A stretch of 64,000 nt of DNA from Hirudinaria manillensis (taxonomy: Eukaryota > Annelida > Clitellata > Hirudinida > Hirudinidae): positions 5,240,001 through 5,304,000 of the forward strand of contig CM067531.1 in NCBI GenBank assembly GCA_034509925.1. The letters run 5' to 3'. Shown here piece after piece: positions 47,867 to 58,822 of the stretch (position 1 is the first letter of the stretch; each line of letters opens with the position of its first letter). Made by a program: the position numbers and the translations under genes. The notes beneath the pieces are model-generated. The model searched no databases. It was given only the letters and a program-made list of their open reading frames with translations, and was not told the origin of the DNA.

Positions 47867-48421
47867 TTAACAATGAAAACAAACGATAAAAATAAGAAAT
47901 AGGGGCAGGAAATTTGTACCAGAGTAAAATCTGAATCTTACCGCTGCCTTTCCACGACAACAATCTTTGGTTCGATGGTCGTTGTGCTCTCTTCTCATAC
48001 GGTACCTCAGATCGCCAAATGACTGTCTTGTTGACCGCTTCTCCTTTTCGCACACCACGCAAACCCGAGACCTTGGTTGGGGCACATGCTCTTCATCACC
48101 CTTGAGTATGTGCTTGGTGAAATCCTTAGTGGGCATCCTTTTAGCGTTCCCGCCGCATCCCCGGCAACGATTTTGAAACTTCTCCAGCGAATCGTACCAG
48201 ATGACTCTAGCGATAGTCAGAATCTCTTCAGCACTCAAAGTTCGGCTCGGATCACGATGGTACATTATCGCAAAAAATATTTACATGACAATGTAGCAGG
48301 CATGTTGAAGATAATTCTCTCAAAAATGCATGACGAAATTTCATAAAAGGACTCCAGGGTCTAAAAAACCAACAAATGTTGGGTTACAATTGTGCCCTCC
48401 CCCTTCTTGGGCATCCAAGGG
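47867..48421 (-). mobile_element. piggyBac-type transposon relic (C-terminal Cys-rich piece plus one end)
   Basis: The minus-strand frame 48265-47867 contains RVCVVCEKEKR followed by RREHN and a CC pair, which resembles the C-terminal cysteine-rich domain of piggyBac transposases, with some Cys replaced. About 155 bp upstream, the + strand reads ...CCTTCTTGGGCATCCAAGGG and then TTAA (48422-48425), which fits a piggyBac terminus (CCC...) next to its TTAA target. The N-terminal two thirds of a transposase are missing, and I found no opposite terminus, so this is an internally deleted or truncated copy. Confidence 0.4.
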
Positions 48422-48445
48422 TTAAATCCCAGATAGCAAAGATTG

Positions 48446-48625
48446 ATTGGGCCAGCGCCGGTATTTTGATGGCAATTCGGATCGGCCGAGCGAACGGTAG
48501 TGGCCGCACGGCCGGTCGTCGGCCGACTGAGGTGGTCCAATTCCGGCAGCCGGATGTAAACCGCCTGAATTGGCGAGCTGGTCCAATTCCGGCAAGCCGG
48601 ACACTAAATCGGTCTCCGCCCCCAT
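48446..48625 (+). repeat. GC-rich repeat-like island
   Basis: About 180 bp of strikingly GC-rich sequence in an AT-rich setting. The unit GGTCCAATTCCGGC occurs twice (about 48534 and 48579), each followed by AGCCGGA-like sequence, and related GGCCGA/CGGCC words occur before it. It looks like part of a dispersed minisatellite-bearing repeat rather than a gene. Confidence 0.45.
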
Positions 48626-49082
48626 CCCAGTTTTGATTGATTTCACAAAAAACTAGTTTCTAATTTTAGCACCACTTTATTGAAAAAGTAACAAAAAAGG
48701 AAAAATATATTAGAAGAAATGAGGTAAAATTGTTGCACATAATAAACAAATACAAATAATGTTTGCGAAAATGTTTTATTTAACAACCTTTTAGTGCGGC
48801 CCCCATTTCTGTCTGGGGCATTTCTCAGCCAAAGACGCATATGTAGTATATAAGATTCCATTTGTATAAAATTTGAGACCAATTTAGGATGTAATAAGAC
48901 GTTGAAAGATATTTTTTAAGATTCACGCTATATAGTATCGAATGTAATATATAACATTACCTTATTTACTAAATTTCTCTAAATTTTGAGATCGTTATTA
49001 CACGTTGTGCGACTTATGCAGCGCGCACAAAAACCACGAGGACACCCAACAATTTCCTGAAAATTTGCTAAATATAAGTCTA

Positions 49083-49175
49083 ATATTATTCAATTTTATA
49101 TTGTATACATATATATGCACATATATATATATATACATATATACACCCTTTTGTTTATTAACTGATTGTTTATAT
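49083..49175. repeat. (AT)n/(ATAC)n microsatellite
   Basis: Alternating TA dinucleotides with interspersed TACATA and TGCACA units. Confidence 0.8.
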
Positions 49176-49596
49176 ATACGCAAGCCTGGAAATCCCTCAC
49201 GTTCAAGAACTTCAGGGTGGCGTTGATGTTATTTACTCCAGATACGAGAGTAAAGTAAAGTTTACGGAGAAACGACACGATTTTATAACGATTTCCTTTG
49301 TTAAAAAGTGAGTTATGACATCCAATTCCTTAATTATTTCGAAAAAGAAAATTATTTAGAAAACAAGATTAGTTTTGGACAGTTTAAACCTAGTTTAGTT
49401 GTTTTAGATTTTTTAAATTGTTTTCTCCTAAAGCATCATATCTCACGCCATGAACTTCTATTTTATCTAAGGGTTAAGATACAGAAAACTTGAATACGGG
49501 ACATAGAATACATCCCTCTTTCAGAGTGATGGGGTAAATTATAACATGTAGTTTCGTTATTACTTATTAACAACTAACAGAAACATCATGTTGAAG

Positions 49597-50709
49597 CACA
49601 AAAAGTCTAGCTCACAGTCTTGAGCTTTCTGTTGCTCATGGTGATGTTGATGGTGCAAAAAAAAATGCAAAGGCTTTGGTTGAATCAAAGGGCAAAGTCA
49701 TTATAAATGTTGTGTCACAACCAAGAAATTTTTCTGATTTCAGGTTAGTTTAAAATTAATATTGGCCTATATATTAACTAATTAAACAGTAATTATTAGT
49801 TATTTTATTACTTTAACTTCTGATATACCAACAAGCATAAATTTATAAATGGACCAAAACAAATTTCAGGTTACAGATCTGTATTGAAAATAAGCATTGT
49901 TTGGATGCAATCCTGTATATAAAAGTTAAAAAATCTATCAGCATCTTGGAACTAAAAGAGTCTGTTAGTAGACACTTTTTTTTGTAGTTCCTAGATCTCA
50001 TATTTTATTTTATCTTTATAAGTCCTTCTTGATGTATTTGAATTGAGTTGTAGTCACTAGCACAGCCAAGGTATGAGGGAGCAAATTTTGGAATGCTTTT
50101 GTGATTTGTTATGTTATTTTACTTCTCGTTCCAATAGTTTGCCAATTGATTGGACATCCTGCTAGATTCAGGGGCACTTCCCATGCATGTCCCATGCATA
50201 TTTAGCTTGTTGTTTCATAGCTTAAACAATTGAAAAGATAAAACAAAATTAAATAGAACTGAATGTTTAGTCAAATGACTTAATTTGATTTGTTAAACGC
50301 ATCTATTCGGTCAAACTTTGCTTCGGTTCAGTCCCAAGCTTTGGCCAAATGGTGACATTTGAAGTACATCTCTGCTAGACAATATATAACATGATTGCTA
50401 AAGTTGTAAGTAGCTTCCATAAAGTGTCTCTTAACCATCAATATTATTATTTTTCCTTGTGTTTTAATTGAAAATTACCAATTTTCATCACATGATATTA
50501 CTTATTAGTTTTTAAAATTGTTGTGATTATAAAGTTATATTATTAAACTATATATTGAGTGACCTCTTCAACAGGTACAAGAAAAATATGGTTTTCCAAC
50601 AAACATTCAAAGATGGATCTATAAGCAACGAATTTTGGGAAATGAAGAGGTTCTGAATAATTTGGGAGAAATTGATCTGCTATACCTATATTTAATATGT
50701 GAATTCTGA
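49597..50709 (+). CDS. ubiquitin-like domain protein related to HOIL-1 (RBCK1)/SHARPIN, partial
   Basis: Three exons in phase: from an acceptor at about 49596 to 49743, 49870-49963 and 50575-50709. The first encodes a helical piece (LELSVAHGDVDGAKKNAKALV) like the LUBAC-tethering region that precedes the UBL in HOIL-1 and SHARPIN. The second and third encode a ubiquitin fold (LYIKVKKSISILELKES, then EKYGFPTNIQRWIYKQR and DLLYLYLI) that matches the HOIL-1/SHARPIN UBL pattern YGFPxxxQRWIxxxR. HOIL-1 is part of the linear ubiquitin ligase, so a role in ubiquitin signalling is likely by family. No start codon lies in the first exon's frame, so at least one exon upstream is missing. The frame ends 12 nt after a possible donor (TTAATAT|GTGAAT), so it could either stop here or continue to NZF/RBR exons that I could not find. 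Confidence 0.55.
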
Positions 50710-51697
50710 TTCATGAATTTGGAAAATACACTGTACTTTAAATACTTTGTACTTTAATTTTTTTTACTAATCTGAACAGTTTAATGCTGAATAGTTTGAT
50801 TGATACTCAACATTTGCTCAAATGATCAATAACACTACATAACACAATTTTTGTTTTGTGCATCAAATATTATTTCATAACAGTGCTAAGGTTGGTAGAA
50901 AATATCAGTTATTATTTTTACAACTGTTTTTTGGATCAGACATCAAAAACTATGAGAAGGTCTGGTATTAGTGAATGTAAATGTCCATATTCAACTGTTT
51001 ACAAATACTTCAAAAGCAGTCCACATGTACTCTCTTTTCATCTTTACCCTAGAGCCCATACTAAACACACTTTTACTTGATGTAAACATACTGATAAACA
51101 TACTGAACATATATCAACTCAACCATTACCAAATCGCTGTTTTTTATGTTCATCTGGTATTGTTGATCACAATCTTCTTTCTAGAAATAGCCTTTGTTCT
51201 GATCAAGCTACCCTCAAATTACTCTCCATAAAACGTCTAGGGCCTCGTATATATAATTCCAACCCCCGTGAGATTAGGTAATCTTCGACAATTGTCACAT
51301 TTAAAGCACATTACAAAAACTACCTATTACACAAGGACAACATGGTGATCCTTTAAATGGGAGGTAATTTCATTTGGGCCAGCCACTTGAAGAATTTGCT
51401 TTTACACGTCATATTTTCAATTTTAACTTTGAAATTTGTTCACACAATAATGGCTTTTCGCATTTTTTCCCCATTGTTTAGCTACGTATGCAGTAAAAAG
51501 ATGTCACAGAAAACTAATGTCACTTTACATGACTGTAAGGGTCACGATATTAAGCTTAAAGTGTGTTTGCTCTCTAGACAATTACATAGTAAGTCACTTT
51601 TTCAAATAGGTTTACGGAAAATTCATCGAACGGAAACATTCATCGAAGTCAAGAATATGAACCTTGAGAGACTTCATTTCAGACCATTTCGTGGTAC
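50710..51697. other. no recognised gene
   Basis: Two + strand frames of 86 and 114 codons (50971-51231, 51357-51701) have no recognisable domain and no supporting splice pattern. The area borders TE debris and may itself be decayed repeat. Confidence 0.3.
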
Positions 51698-52095
51698 TTA
51701 GTCATCAAGCATTATCATCTCGTTTGGTACAGCTTCACATAATTGCACCAGTTCAAGAAAACTATGCCAAGCTGCTTTCTTTGTCATTTGTTGAGGGAAT
51801 TCGGCAGGCTCCATTACCCTTTCTTTGTCTGAGGACCGACGAAATGTCAATTTTGATCTTGGTCTCAGATAACTTCGGGAAGATATTTCATAGATAGGTG
51901 AAAGCTTGAGAACTCTATCTAGAATCATGACAAACTGTTTCATCAGTTCTAATTTGATATGAAGAGGCGGTGGTAGCACTTTGTGGGGTTTCACCAGCGG
52001 TTCCCATTGGTCTTTCCCAAAGAAGACTCGGTACGTGGGCAGTCTCTCTGGTGGTAATGTGCTTTCTTTCCTTGTCCCATAGGCAAAAGTAAAAG
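51698..52095 (-). mobile_element. fragment of an unclassified TE-encoded protein
   Basis: A minus-strand frame contains PTYRVFFGKDQWEPLV followed by LPPPLHIKLELMKQFV and, after a degenerate middle, KKAAWHSFLELVQ. The phrase LPPLHIKL-x-LMK-x-FV followed by E-x-AW-x-SF is one I recall from a repeated invertebrate ORF found in many copies in arthropod and cnidarian genomes. The middle section is divergent, so this copy is probably dead. Class and mechanism of the element are unknown to me. Confidence 0.45.
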
Positions 52096-52343
52096 AGATA
52101 TTTGTATAACCACCTTATAAACCCATAAGAAGCGCTACCGTCTCAAAATCTCCAATAGATATCAGATTTTTAAACATCGATGTCCTGATATCAAAAACAA
52201 GGCATATGAGCTAAAAATTTAGTTTTCACTAGATTAGAAAATAACATTGTTAAAGCAAAAAAAAAAGGAAAATTGGTTACAGAAAAGTGTAGTGTAATTG
52301 TTTTTGTTAATAGCAAAACATCAAATCAGTTTTTATTGCTTAG

Positions 52344-52420
52344 ATTAATAATGATAATGATGATTATGATGATGATGATGATGATGATGATTATTATTAT
52401 TATTATTATTATTATTTTTC
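52344..52420 (+). repeat. (ATG)n(ATT)n microsatellite at the 3' end of the LINE
   Basis: GATGAT repeats pass into about 30 bp of ATT repeats that join directly to the 3' UTR of the minus-strand LINE. Confidence 0.85.
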
Positions 52421-55400
52421 AAAACTTTTATTCAGCCCGGATTACGTCCGTAAAACCTTCACGGCAATCGGAGAACCTCATCGGTGTCTTTAGAGTCCTC
52501 AGACGGGCCCGGGAAAACCCATGGACTGTTAACAGTAGCATATATATAATATTATAAATTAGATAAAGTACAATCAAATAAATGTTCTTCTCGGCCTTCT
52601 TCTTTTCCTTGCTTTCCAAGCGTTTGCTCTGAAGGTTCTCCATATTCTATGGGTTTCTATCAGAGTTTTAATTGATGTCCACGTTAGGAACCGCTTAGAA
52701 ATGCCCAGCTTCTTCCACGAGGTCCAAGTTTCCATGGCGATTGCTCCTCTCCAATTGATAATGTAGGCTGTGGCAATCGCCTCCATTTTGCCCTTGCCCT
52801 GCTTTGGGCTGTTTGCCTTCATCCAGCGATGAATGTCCGTGGTGTTATATTTGTTTGTTTTGCTTTGGTGGACTCTATCTAGGTCCACGTTATCGGACAA
52901 CACGGCCACGTCACAAATTATGTAACGTTCATCGCTCCACGCACAAAGATCGGGGATTCTGGTCCCGCTGACGGTTGGAATACGAGGCTCTCTTGTTGTT
53001 GAGTACCCCATCTTTGTCAAGACCGTCTCAAGCATCTTCGCTATACAGTCGTGCCTTGCATGGCGGGGCCCGTCGGTACTTAGACACTTTTGGATAATGT
53101 GGGCGAGAGATTCCATCTCCCCACATCTGGCTGCCAAAAACAGGGGTGTTTTTCTGGAAGCCCGCAATCTGTTGAAAAGTGTTGCTGAGCGGACTTTGAC
53201 ACAGCTGGTGGATGACATTCTGTTGATGCCATCCACCAGCCATTCACTTTGGGCTATTGCTTCCGGGAATCTCATCAGCCCGTGTCCGTCGACCGTTTTA
53301 TAAAGTTCCCTCGCGGTTGATAGTCCACGAGGAACGTTCGGCTCATGTTTTTCCTTTGGCCTCCCAAATCTTTTGACTTCGCTGGCGATCATTGTGTTTT
53401 CGCGCAATGCATCCATCAGGAAGTTGTCCTTGCTCTCTTTGGCCTGCTGTAGAACTTTTGTCATTCTACGGATTCTAATTTCCGGAATCCATCGACGCAG
53501 TTGAAGGATTCCCATTCCTCCCGTTTTGATCGGGGCATGAAATAATGCATTTGGGGTGTCTTTTGGCAGCCGGAGCCATTTTCGAACAGACCTCCTTATT
53601 GCGACATCAGCAGAATTCAAGGACTTGAGGCTGATCGCTTCGAAGGTGAGGAAGTGAACGAGACTAGGGAGAAGATGAGTTCTTAGGACATACACTCTCT
53701 GGCATGGCACGAGCGGAGCCCGCGAAATCGAGTGAAGGCCTTTTTGAATTTTATCTGCAAGCGAAGCAAATTGCATTCGAGGTCCGATTCGAACTCCTAA
53801 ATACTTATAGGTGTCAACTATGGAGAGTGCCCTGATATCCTTATCTTGCAGTTTCAGGTATGGCTCTGGGTTGACGATCCATTGTCTTTTACGAGTGATG
53901 ACCTCAGTTCTCATCGAGGCACACTTGGATGCGTTCATGATGAGTCCAACTTTGGCCATCGACACCTCCAGTTGTCGCAACATCACTTTCATTCCAACAT
54001 CTGTGCTGGACAGTAAAAGAAGGTCGTCCGCAAAGGCGATGTAGTTGCATTTTTCGGAGGATGTAACCCCAATTGATCTGTCAATGTCACTGACAACCAT
54101 GTCAATGACAACGTTGAATAACATCGGGGACACGGGGTCGCCTTGCCTTACTCCCCTGCCGACCTGTATGGATCTGCTGAGCTCCTTTCCCATCCTGATG
54201 TGGACCTGACAATTACTGTACATTTCTGACAAATATCTTGTTAACAGGTGGTGCGCCGAATCGTGAGGCTGCCCTGATGATCGATTCGTGGGAAACGGAA
54301 TCGAACGCCTTGGACACGTCTACAAATGTCATGTTGAGCTTCTTTCTGTCTTGTCTACTTTGGGCGACAAGAGCTTTTACAAGCCAGATGTTGTCGGCCA
54401 AACCGTCGCCTGATTGGAACGCCTTCTGTCTCGATGATAGTGGCCAATATAACCCCGTATAACATACGTTTGTTAATCACTCGATGGAAGAGGCGACTCA
54501 TGAGCGGACTCACCGTGATTGGTCTGAATTCACTTGGATCGGCTGTTCCTCTCACCTTTGGAATAAAGCTGACGACGCCAACTTTGAAGGGAGATGGTGG
54601 CAGGCCCGTCAATAACCAGAGGGACATGTGCACAGCAAAGTCGATTGGTTTGATGTTTTCCAAGTGTTTCCTTTTCACTCCATCCAGACAAGGAGCACCG
54701 TCTTTAAGACCTCGCAGAGCCATTTTTACTTCAGTGCAGCTGACGGGAGCCTCCAAATCATGACAAATACCGCAAACTGGAACCACCGATCTATCGTCTG
54801 TAATTGACTTTTGGGAAAATATTGGTTCCCAAAACTGGAGCAGTTGTTCGTGTGGTATGGGTTTAACTTCCTCGTTATATTCTTCATTCAAAACCGAACG
54901 TGCTCCTGAAGATCTATTCTTCCTGAATAACCCTTGGACCTTTGCTCGTTTCATCTTTCTGTCTTCCCTTCTTATCTCCTTCTTGGATGGTCGGATCTTC
55001 GTTGTCCGAAATGGTCTGGTCTGATTTCCCGCTTTACTTTTGTCAGATGCAACATAGGAAGTAGTCTCATATCTGTCAGCTCCCTTCTTTCCACTGTGCA
55101 CTTTCAAACTCTCCATCCACTGTATGTATTCCTTGTCTATCAAACGGCGCTTTGAGTCAACAACTTGATTTCTCAACAGTTCGGAAAGTTCCTCGCATGG
55201 CAGATTTATGTATTTGTAATTTGCGAGTATAAATTGCTGCAGTTGAATGAAGCTATTCACTTCCGTTTCGACTGGAGATGCCGTGAGTGTGGGAATCGCA
55301 GTAAATTTCGTAGGCTTGCCAGAGCAAGTTGTCTTTTCAATTATGTAATTATTTAGATACTTGCGATATCCTGGCTTGTTCCTAACTTTCCTAATGGTTT

Positions 55401-56307
55401 CAACTGGGACGGTTGGCAAGTATCGGTGAAGGGCAAGGTTGACTTGCTTTTTCTCAAGTGAGTTCAGCCTCCATTCGGCGCTGGCAATCTCGTTCCATAG
55501 GCTGTCCACCTCTGAGAGAGCAGAATTAATTTCACGGTTGGATGAACGTTCAACTTGACTATCTGATCCACCAGATTCTATTTTAGTCTGGTATTTCTCC
55601 AAGATGTTCCTATATTTGGGCTGCCTTCTGTGAGACTTAATGGCATTCAGTGACCTGTGTGGGAAACCTTTCTGTGCCTCTATGTTGACGTTTCTGATTC
55701 CTTTGCTTTTCAGTTCCAGTTCAAACTTGGCTAACAGTGTGGATTCTTCCTCAGGCCAAACACACTTTGAATAACTCTTGCCAGCTCTTTCTTTGTGGTA
55801 TTCCTCTGGGTGAGCATGGTTCTGATGGATTCTGAGACCTCGTACTGTTTTGAAGACAGCTTTACAAAAACAACATGTTTCCTGCTTTTCCTCATTGCTT
55901 GTGTCTTTCACAACTGAATTTGTAACTGGAGACACAGCAACGCTTTCGCCGGAGGAGTTCTTTTCAAATATGGGTCGAGAACGAAGAGTTCTAACTAGGT
56001 TGTCGGAATCGGACATTCCGAAACGGTGAAAGCTACAAGTTTTCAAGAAGACTGCGAGTCCGTAAACGAAAGTCAACAGACACGACGATACGGAAGGATT
56101 TTCGTTCGCAGGTCTTCAATTTTCCCCTTTTCTTTTACAGAAACAGTAAAATGATTTCACCTTCAGACAAAACGGAAGGTAGGGGACACGAATAAGCTAA
56201 ATTCGGAGAAATTCGATAATTTCCGAGCGAAATTAACATGTATTTAACACGAAAACACGCAAGAAAAACATATCGACCGCTCCTTAGCTTACTCACTCGA
56301 AACTCCA
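52421..56307 (-). mobile_element. non-LTR retrotransposon with restriction-like endonuclease, R2/R4 (Dong) type
   Basis: A 3.9-kb element on the minus strand lying between two TTA arrays (52376-52420 and 56308-56354). The frames together encode an N-terminal C2H2 finger (CCFCKAVF...HQNHAH), a Myb-like segment (WPEEESTLLAKFELEL, RSLNAIKSHRR), RT motifs and a C-terminal endonuclease, in the single-ORF layout of R2/R4-clade LINEs. It is not in rDNA. Known Dong elements insert in TAA repeats, which fits the flanks. About 230 bp of 5' UTR precede the frame and about 150 bp of 3' UTR follow it. The coding region is frameshifted, so the copy is dead. Confidence 0.75.
52574..56076 (-). pseudogene. 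broken RT/endonuclease ORF of the R2/R4-type LINE
   Basis: Three overlapping frames: 56076-54355 (zinc finger, Myb-like region, RT motifs up to RPITVSPLMSRLFHRV), 54401-54213 (RT motif A, FVDVSKAFDSVSHESI) and 54232-52574 (GVRQGDPVSPMLFN, catalytic FADD, thumb, endonuclease). The changes of frame near 54,360-54,400 and 54,215-54,232 are two separate breaks. The endonuclease retains RIPDL, a following Asp in CDVAV and the H...KTNKY segment, and a Cys/His knuckle that seems to lack its first Cys (AARCGEMESLAHIIQKC). Confidence 0.75.
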
Positions 56308-56352
<45 letters not shown>

Positions 56353-56505
56353 TTTCCTTTATTTTCTCGGCCTCACACACAAAACACAAGCAACAATATT
56401 CCGATGGCCTCTCCAAAGTTTAGTGTCCGCACTAGGGCCCGAGATCACCCTGGACATTCGGTCAGAAGGTGAAATCACGATCGAACGCGCCGAGTAACGT
56501 CTTAT
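56308..56505 (-). mobile_element. 5'-truncated second copy of a LINE 3' end in a TTA array
   Basis: The (TTA)n array at 56308-56354 is followed by TTTTTCCTTTATTTTCTCGGCC and a GGGCCCGAG block. This mirrors the arrangement at the 3' end of the full element (TTA array, TTTTTCAAAACTTTTATT, then GGGCCCGGG). It ends at a short TTATTATTATTA near 56501. It looks like a heavily 5'-truncated insertion of a related element in the same microsatellite. Confidence 0.4.
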
Positions 56506-57837
56506 TATTATTAAAGTAATGATAATGCTATTTATTTGGCGAGGTTTTCAGAGCATCAGAGGCGCCTTTGGTCTCGGTTTGCTATTCAATTATTCTGCCA
56601 TTCTGCAGAGGTCTTGGATTGGCGCTTGAAGAGCGCCAGCGAAGGCTGAGAAAGAGGGTGGTGGTCCGTTCCAGATGGCGGATGGGGCGAATGAAGTTGA
56701 TTTGTGATTTATGGACAGGTTGGTGAAGTTGAATGATGGATGATATATTTTCACAATTTCTGAAGTCACTAATGAAATTTGATAATGGAATCAAAGTTGA
56801 TCCATGATGACCGGAGGATTTTGGCTTGGCCACTCACGATTTCATATTAAAGCTAGGATTCTTCTAGAAAATGCAAAGGATAATGTTTTAATCAGAGTTT
56901 TGGAATCAAAGTTGAGATAACTTAGAATGGATTGGAGCTTACCCCTAGTTAAAAATAATTTAAAGAGTTTATGAAAGTTTGAGCTAGATGTGTCAACCCT
57001 GACTAACCTTAAGTTTAAAATTAATTCAATAACAAAAGGGATGCCTTAGTGTGTGCGGTTCGTAATCGAAATGAAAAACCGAAGGATAAATATATCTGAA
57101 AAAGTGCTTGTACTCTCTAGGGTCCACTTGAATATCCTAAATTTAATGATTGCAGATTCAGAAAAGCAGATAAATTTGCATAGAGAAAGAAGCAGTAAAA
57201 ATTCATCGACCAAGAGAAAGAAAGGAAAAATGGCAGGTATGGTCCAACATACGTAGCCTATGAGTTCATTGCAGCACACTTTGCTGGCAAAACTTAACCT
57301 GATGTCAACAGCGAGAACACCAACTATCGACTATCGGAAAAAACCGACACGCAACACCACTCCCGGTACAAACACGATAAAGGCCGAAAAAGCTCAAGGA
57401 CATCAACTCGAAGTTCCTTTCCAATTCTTTTTCATTCACAGTGCTCTCTGATGGGGAGTGCGGGTTCTTTGGTTTTACTACATCTAAAGAGAATTTCCCT
57501 CTTCTCACCAGATGTCGGAAATTCGACTTTTTTTCTCGCCTTCTCTCGTTTCTAGTGACACGCTGCTAGGATGTCGCTCACGTTGTTGCAAGTAAAACTC
57601 TTCGAACTTGATTTTCGTATACTCATCCACTATTAATTGATAATCTGGTCCTTTACGGCATCACTTCTGAGCTCCTTATTTTCTCGGCACAGTTTATTTT
57701 GCAAATCATGTGCTTTTTATTGGTGGATCTGAGGGGAGACTCTCAGAGAAATTATAAATCTTTATATTTTAATTATATTTAATTAAATTATAATTCGCTT
57801 ATATATAAGTTTCTTTGATAACGACGAAAATTTACCC
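56506..57837. other. no recognised gene
   Basis: Frames of 60-83 codons occur on both strands but none carries a recognisable domain. The stretch 56530-56720 is GC-richer than its surroundings and may be old transposon sequence. Confidence 0.3.
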
Positions 57838-58384
57838 CAGGAGTGTCCAAACTTTTCACCGTGAACAACCATGAAAGGACGATTTATCCTCTTACCTCCG
57901 TTAAGAAGCCTAAAGATACTTGTAGCCCGATCTTTCAAGGTGCATATGATTAAACCAAATTATATTTGATTGCCGCAAATTTCTTGATTAAGATTTCTAT
58001 TTAGAAACAAGAAATGCACGTGTCAAGTGCGGACCACATTCAGTGTTTCTTTCAGGTAACTCTCCGGAGGCATCCCCCTCACTGATGAAGAATCAACCGA
58101 TCAATCGGGAATAAATCTCAATTTCAATTTATGTTATATGAAAATTAGAATTTATAATACTTTAAAAGAAATAGAATGAAACCAGAAACATCGACTTGTT
58201 ATATAATCATAGGAAGGGGTGAGTTTCAGTATGTTCTTATGCTTTAAATCAATAAGCTGGCAAATTATTTGATTATATGATGGCATAACCTGAAAGAAAG
58301 GATGCCACATTTTGGCACATTTAAAAAAAAATATGCTGCAGATTAATTAGAAATGCCCGCGGGCAGCAGCTTGGACACCCCTGT
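57838..58384. mobile_element. non-autonomous hAT-type element (MITE)
   Basis: 547 bp with terminal inverted repeats: CAGGAGTGTCCAA at the left (57838-57850), and TTGGACACCCCTG at the right (58372-58384), whose reverse complement differs by one base. CAGGGGTGTCCAA is a common hAT terminus. The 8-bp flanks ATTTACCC and TTCTACCA agree at 5 of 8 positions, consistent with a decayed 8-bp target duplication. There is no transposase frame. Confidence 0.65.
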
Positions 58385-58758
58385 TCTACCAGATCCTGAG
58401 TAATGTATAAGTGAGTCATATAAATGTTTTCAATAAGGGTCACGTGCCATATGTCGGCTATTCATTAATTGATTAATGAATTATGGACGTTGAAAATTAT
58501 TCTACGGCCCAGTCCAACAATTTAATCATTAGAACATGCTTTTCTGAATTTAAAAAAATTACTGAAAGCGTTTCCAAGTGAAAATGCAGCAGGGGCTCAA
58601 TGGAAACTAAGTAATTTGTTGTGCAACAATTTATTTCATTGATTTCTCAGCAGCTAGGGAAATCATTTCATGTAAATATGTGTGTCTACGAAAAAGAAGA
58701 ATTTTCTTAATATTTTGAAAAGAGGAAGTTTCGATTTGGGGTTCTGTTATGCAACTGA

Positions 58759-58781
58759 TATAAAAGCAACATCTTCACGTG
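58759..58781 (+). promoter_or_regulatory. TATA box and E-box of the PGC-1 gene
   Basis: TATAAAAG at 58759-58766 followed by CACGTG at 58776-58781, 42-64 bp upstream of the start codon. If the TATA is used, transcription would start near 58790, giving a leader of about 30 nt. CACGTG is a bHLH-Zip (Myc/USF-type) or clock-factor site, but its use is inferred from sequence only. Confidence 0.5.
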
Positions 58782-58822
58782 GTTAATCTTCATGCTTGTA
58801 GTGTGCTCCTAAGAAAGCAACC

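Noticed and set aside
47733..48062. 109-codon minus frame beside the piggyBac relic
   Set aside because: Alternative frame over the same degenerate sequence; only the other frame shows the Cys pattern.
54355..56076. Interpretation as rDNA-inserted R2
   Set aside because: No 28S rRNA sequence flanks the element; both flanks are TTA microsatellites.
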